Below the pieces are notes generated by a model. The model was given only the letters and a program-made list of their open reading frames with translations, did no database searches and had not been told where the DNA came from. A DNA stretch of 64,000 bases, taken from the NCBI RefSeq assembly GCF_900090045.1, contig NC_041788.1, positions 2,723,501-2,787,500 of the forward strand. The letters run 5' to 3'. Positions 62,253 to 64,000 of the stretch are shown one piece after another (within the stretch, counting starts at the first letter, position 1; each line of letters opens with the position of its first letter). The stretch is from Plasmodium malariae. Its lineage: Eukaryota > Apicomplexa > Aconoidasida > Haemosporida > Plasmodiidae. The translations under genes were made by a program, and so were the position numbers.

Positions 62253-62283
<31 letters not shown>

Positions 62284-62381
62284 TGCGTATTTTCACATTT
62301 ATTATACAGAAAAGGTCATTAAGAGGGTAAAAAGATTTAGGCGAAATTTTATGATAACACAAAACAGGTTTAGAAAAGAAT
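61645..62381. other. Upstream region of the CPW-WPC gene
   Basis: Contains a degenerate AAAAAGGACATAAATATGTAC repeat (61795-61920) and several poly-A/T runs (61937-61948, 62132-62151, 62188-62214, 62252-62275). It should include the promoter and 5' UTR of the minus-strand CPW-WPC gene. Confidence 0.65.
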
Positions 62382-63135
62382 ATGTCGTTTTTCGAAACAT
62401 TGTTTAAAAGACAAAAATACTATCAAATTGATAAGCACATTTTGCTGTTTCGTCTGGGTATTTAAAATGCTGTAAAAGGCACTGTTAATGTTTTTACGTG
62501 CTCAGGTAGAAGATATGGTTATTAACAACTTGTGCTAGGAGTAAAAATAAGCTTACATATATTGTATATATACACATATATAAGTATGTACGAACGTGTA
62601 ATTACATCCAAGTCTGCAGCAAAGGGAAGAAAAATCCAAAACATTACGATTTTGTATTTCCTATTTTGTATTTCCTATTTTGTATTTCCTACTTTGTATT
62701 TCCTATTTTGTATTTCCTATTTCCTGCATTTGTTAATTTTTTTCCTCCTTGGGTATCTGCGTGACGCTCTCAGCATTTTCTCTTTATTACGGCCATTCAT
62801 GTTTGCTCACTTTTACAACATACATATGTACGTACATATATATATATAGATAGATATAGATATATAGATATACATTTTATTTATAACTGTATTATTTCCC
62901 CCATCTGGACAGTTCTTTATTTATTTAAAATCTATAAAATTTTCCAAAATGTCGAAGGTACGATATGGTGCTGATTAAAAAAAGGCGTAAAATTTATTTC
63001 TTTTTTTAACCTTTTTTTTTTTTCTTTATTTTTTTTTTTTTTTTTCTTTATTTTTTTTTCTTTATTTAAATTGAAGAAATACCTATTTATATAAATGAAA
63101 CGGATCTCAGGGGCATTATTTATACATATAAATAA
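62382..63135 (+). CDS. Candidate small three-exon gene, unknown function
   Basis: Exons 62382..62457 (MSFFETLFKRQKYYQIDKH), 62913..62957 (reads LYLFKIYKIFQNVE) and 63077..63135 (IPIYINETDLRGIIYTYK, stop). All junctions are phase 1: donors G|GTATTT and G|GTACGA, acceptors CATCTGGACAG and AAATTGAAG. Total 59 residues. The middle exon has the best splice signals. An alternative reading starts at the ATG at 62949 (MSK) and splices in frame to 63150, where a 52-codon open stretch (IIKKLDGFSEARIFVYTGEL, LIKIGGTKLGDKLKLKY) runs to a stop at 63308. Both look protein-like and I cannot choose. No family recognised. Confidence 0.4.
62655..62735. repeat. 14-bp tandem repeat (TTTTGTATTTCCTA)
   Basis: Five to six copies with one C/T variant, inside the proposed first intron of the small candidate gene. 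Confidence 0.9.
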
Positions 63136-63308
63136 TATCCTATTGTGAGAACATTATTAAAAAATTAGATGGATTTTCGGAAGCACGAATTTTCGTTTAC
63201 ACTGGGGAGCTTATAAAAATAGGCGGAACGAAATTAGGAGATAAATTAAAATTAAAATACCTTATTATGCATAGGTTACATTCTGTTGAACAGAAAAAAA
63301 AAAAATAA

Positions 63309-63751
63309 ATAAATAAATAAATAAATATAAAATTAAAAAAAATAAAACTAAAAAAAATAAAACTAAAAAAAATAAAATTAAATTAAAACAAGATGATGTT
63401 AATTCTCTATATCTGTATTTATACTACAACGAGGGTAATTTCATCATCATGTCATAGTAATTATTAAAATATGAGGTTTATTTAATTTTTTAATTTTTAT
63501 TTGTTTTTCTTTCATTTTTACTGCTTGTACATGACAAAGTAATATTTACATATGTATGTTTGTAAATTTGTATATACATTTTGGTAGGGGAATTTCTCCT
63601 TTTACGCCTGAAATTTTGAAGCTTTTTTTTTCCATATTTTTTATATATATATTTATACCTACATGTATGTAAATATATGTACATAAGTGTTACACAGTTC
63701 TATGTATGTGTATGTGTATGTGCCCATTGCATACATACATACGTACATACA

Positions 63752-63787
<36 letters not shown>

Positions 63788-64000
63788 GTATATACTACAC
63801 ATAAATGTATGTATATGCATATGTACACGTGCGTCCGTTGGTCCTTTTTTAGTATGCCCTTTTATGAGAAACCAGGAAGCGCAAACCTACTCATTACAGT
63901 GCGTCCATCATTTTGTAGTTGCAAATGTGAATGAAAAGAGGGTTGTTCTTAAGAACCCATAACTGCCTTTCTTCTCGTGCGTAAATGCAGCAGCTATAGT
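63309..64000. other. Right-edge intergenic region
   Basis: An AAATAAATAAAT and AAAACTAAAAAAAAT repeat (63300-63385), low-complexity GTATATAT DNA (63540-63830), then a GC-richer last 160 bases after a possible acceptor (CCTTTTTTAG at about 63851). These may belong to a gene continuing past the edge, but no frame is long enough to call. Confidence 0.5.

Noticed and set aside
63687..63962. Plus-strand open frame of 91 codons at the right edge
   Set aside because: Begins in GTATATAT low complexity; only the last ~160 bases have unusual composition, too little to call a gene.
1..64000. tRNA, rRNA, centromere or mobile element
   Set aside because: No cloverleaf with A/B boxes, no rRNA-like GC-rich block, no kilobase-long extreme-AT core, and no transposase, reverse transcriptase or terminal repeats seen.

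Overview
This window is nuclear chromosome sequence from a malaria parasite (Plasmodium). Intergenic DNA is AT-rich, with long (AT)n and poly-A/T runs. The exons encode very large proteins full of Asn/Lys/Asp/Glu low-complexity inserts and in-frame tandem repeats. Introns are short and GT-AG, often near gene ends. Several families are Plasmodium- or apicomplexan-specific: a CPW-WPC protein, a plasmepsin-V-like protein and a TOC75-type apicoplast Omp85 protein. Base composition looks intermediate, less extreme than P. falciparum and more AT-rich than P. vivax, so a P. ovale- or P. malariae-like species is my guess only. The order SENP1, one unknown gene, TAF1 ... POLE2 ... TOC75, CPW-WPC resembles the P. 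falciparum chromosome 12 order as I remember it; I could not check this.

Left part (0-20 kb). The 3' part of a UBR-type N-recognin E3 ubiquitin ligase (+) enters from the left edge and ends with two small exons. A homocysteine S-methyltransferase-like gene (+) follows, starting directly behind a tandem repeat array. Next is a small three-exon gene (-) that is mostly hidden from simple ORF calling. It is followed by a Ulp1/SENP1-type SUMO protease (+), whose frame is broken in a 19-A run, and a thioredoxin-fold-like membrane protein (-).

Middle (21-42 kb). A giant TAF1 gene (+), encoding a TFIID subunit with a C-terminal bromodomain, is broken by a 1-base deletion inside an 18-bp repeat array. 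It also has a second stretch where another frame looks more coding. Then comes a large SF1 helicase (+) with an N-terminal DUF2439-like domain (ZGRF1/Mte1 type) and a Cys-rich 12-bp repeat inserted inside the ATPase core.

Right part (42-64 kb). All main genes are on the minus strand: DNA polymerase epsilon subunit B (2 exons); a six-exon plasmepsin-V-like membrane protein with altered catalytic motifs; an unknown 368-residue protein; TOC75; and a ten-module CPW-WPC protein (2 exons). I also propose one or two small spliced plus-strand genes, near 49.3-49.6 kb and 62.4-63.3 kb. They rest only on splice-site and reading-frame logic.

Most genes are housekeeping and functionally unrelated: protein degradation, SUMO, transcription initiation, DNA replication and repair, apicoplast import, plus a probable zygote/ookinete protein. 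I see no mobile element, CRISPR array, rRNA or tRNA. The unusual content is hidden small exons, frame breaks in repeats, a protease homologue with altered active sites, and dense lineage-specific minisatellites.
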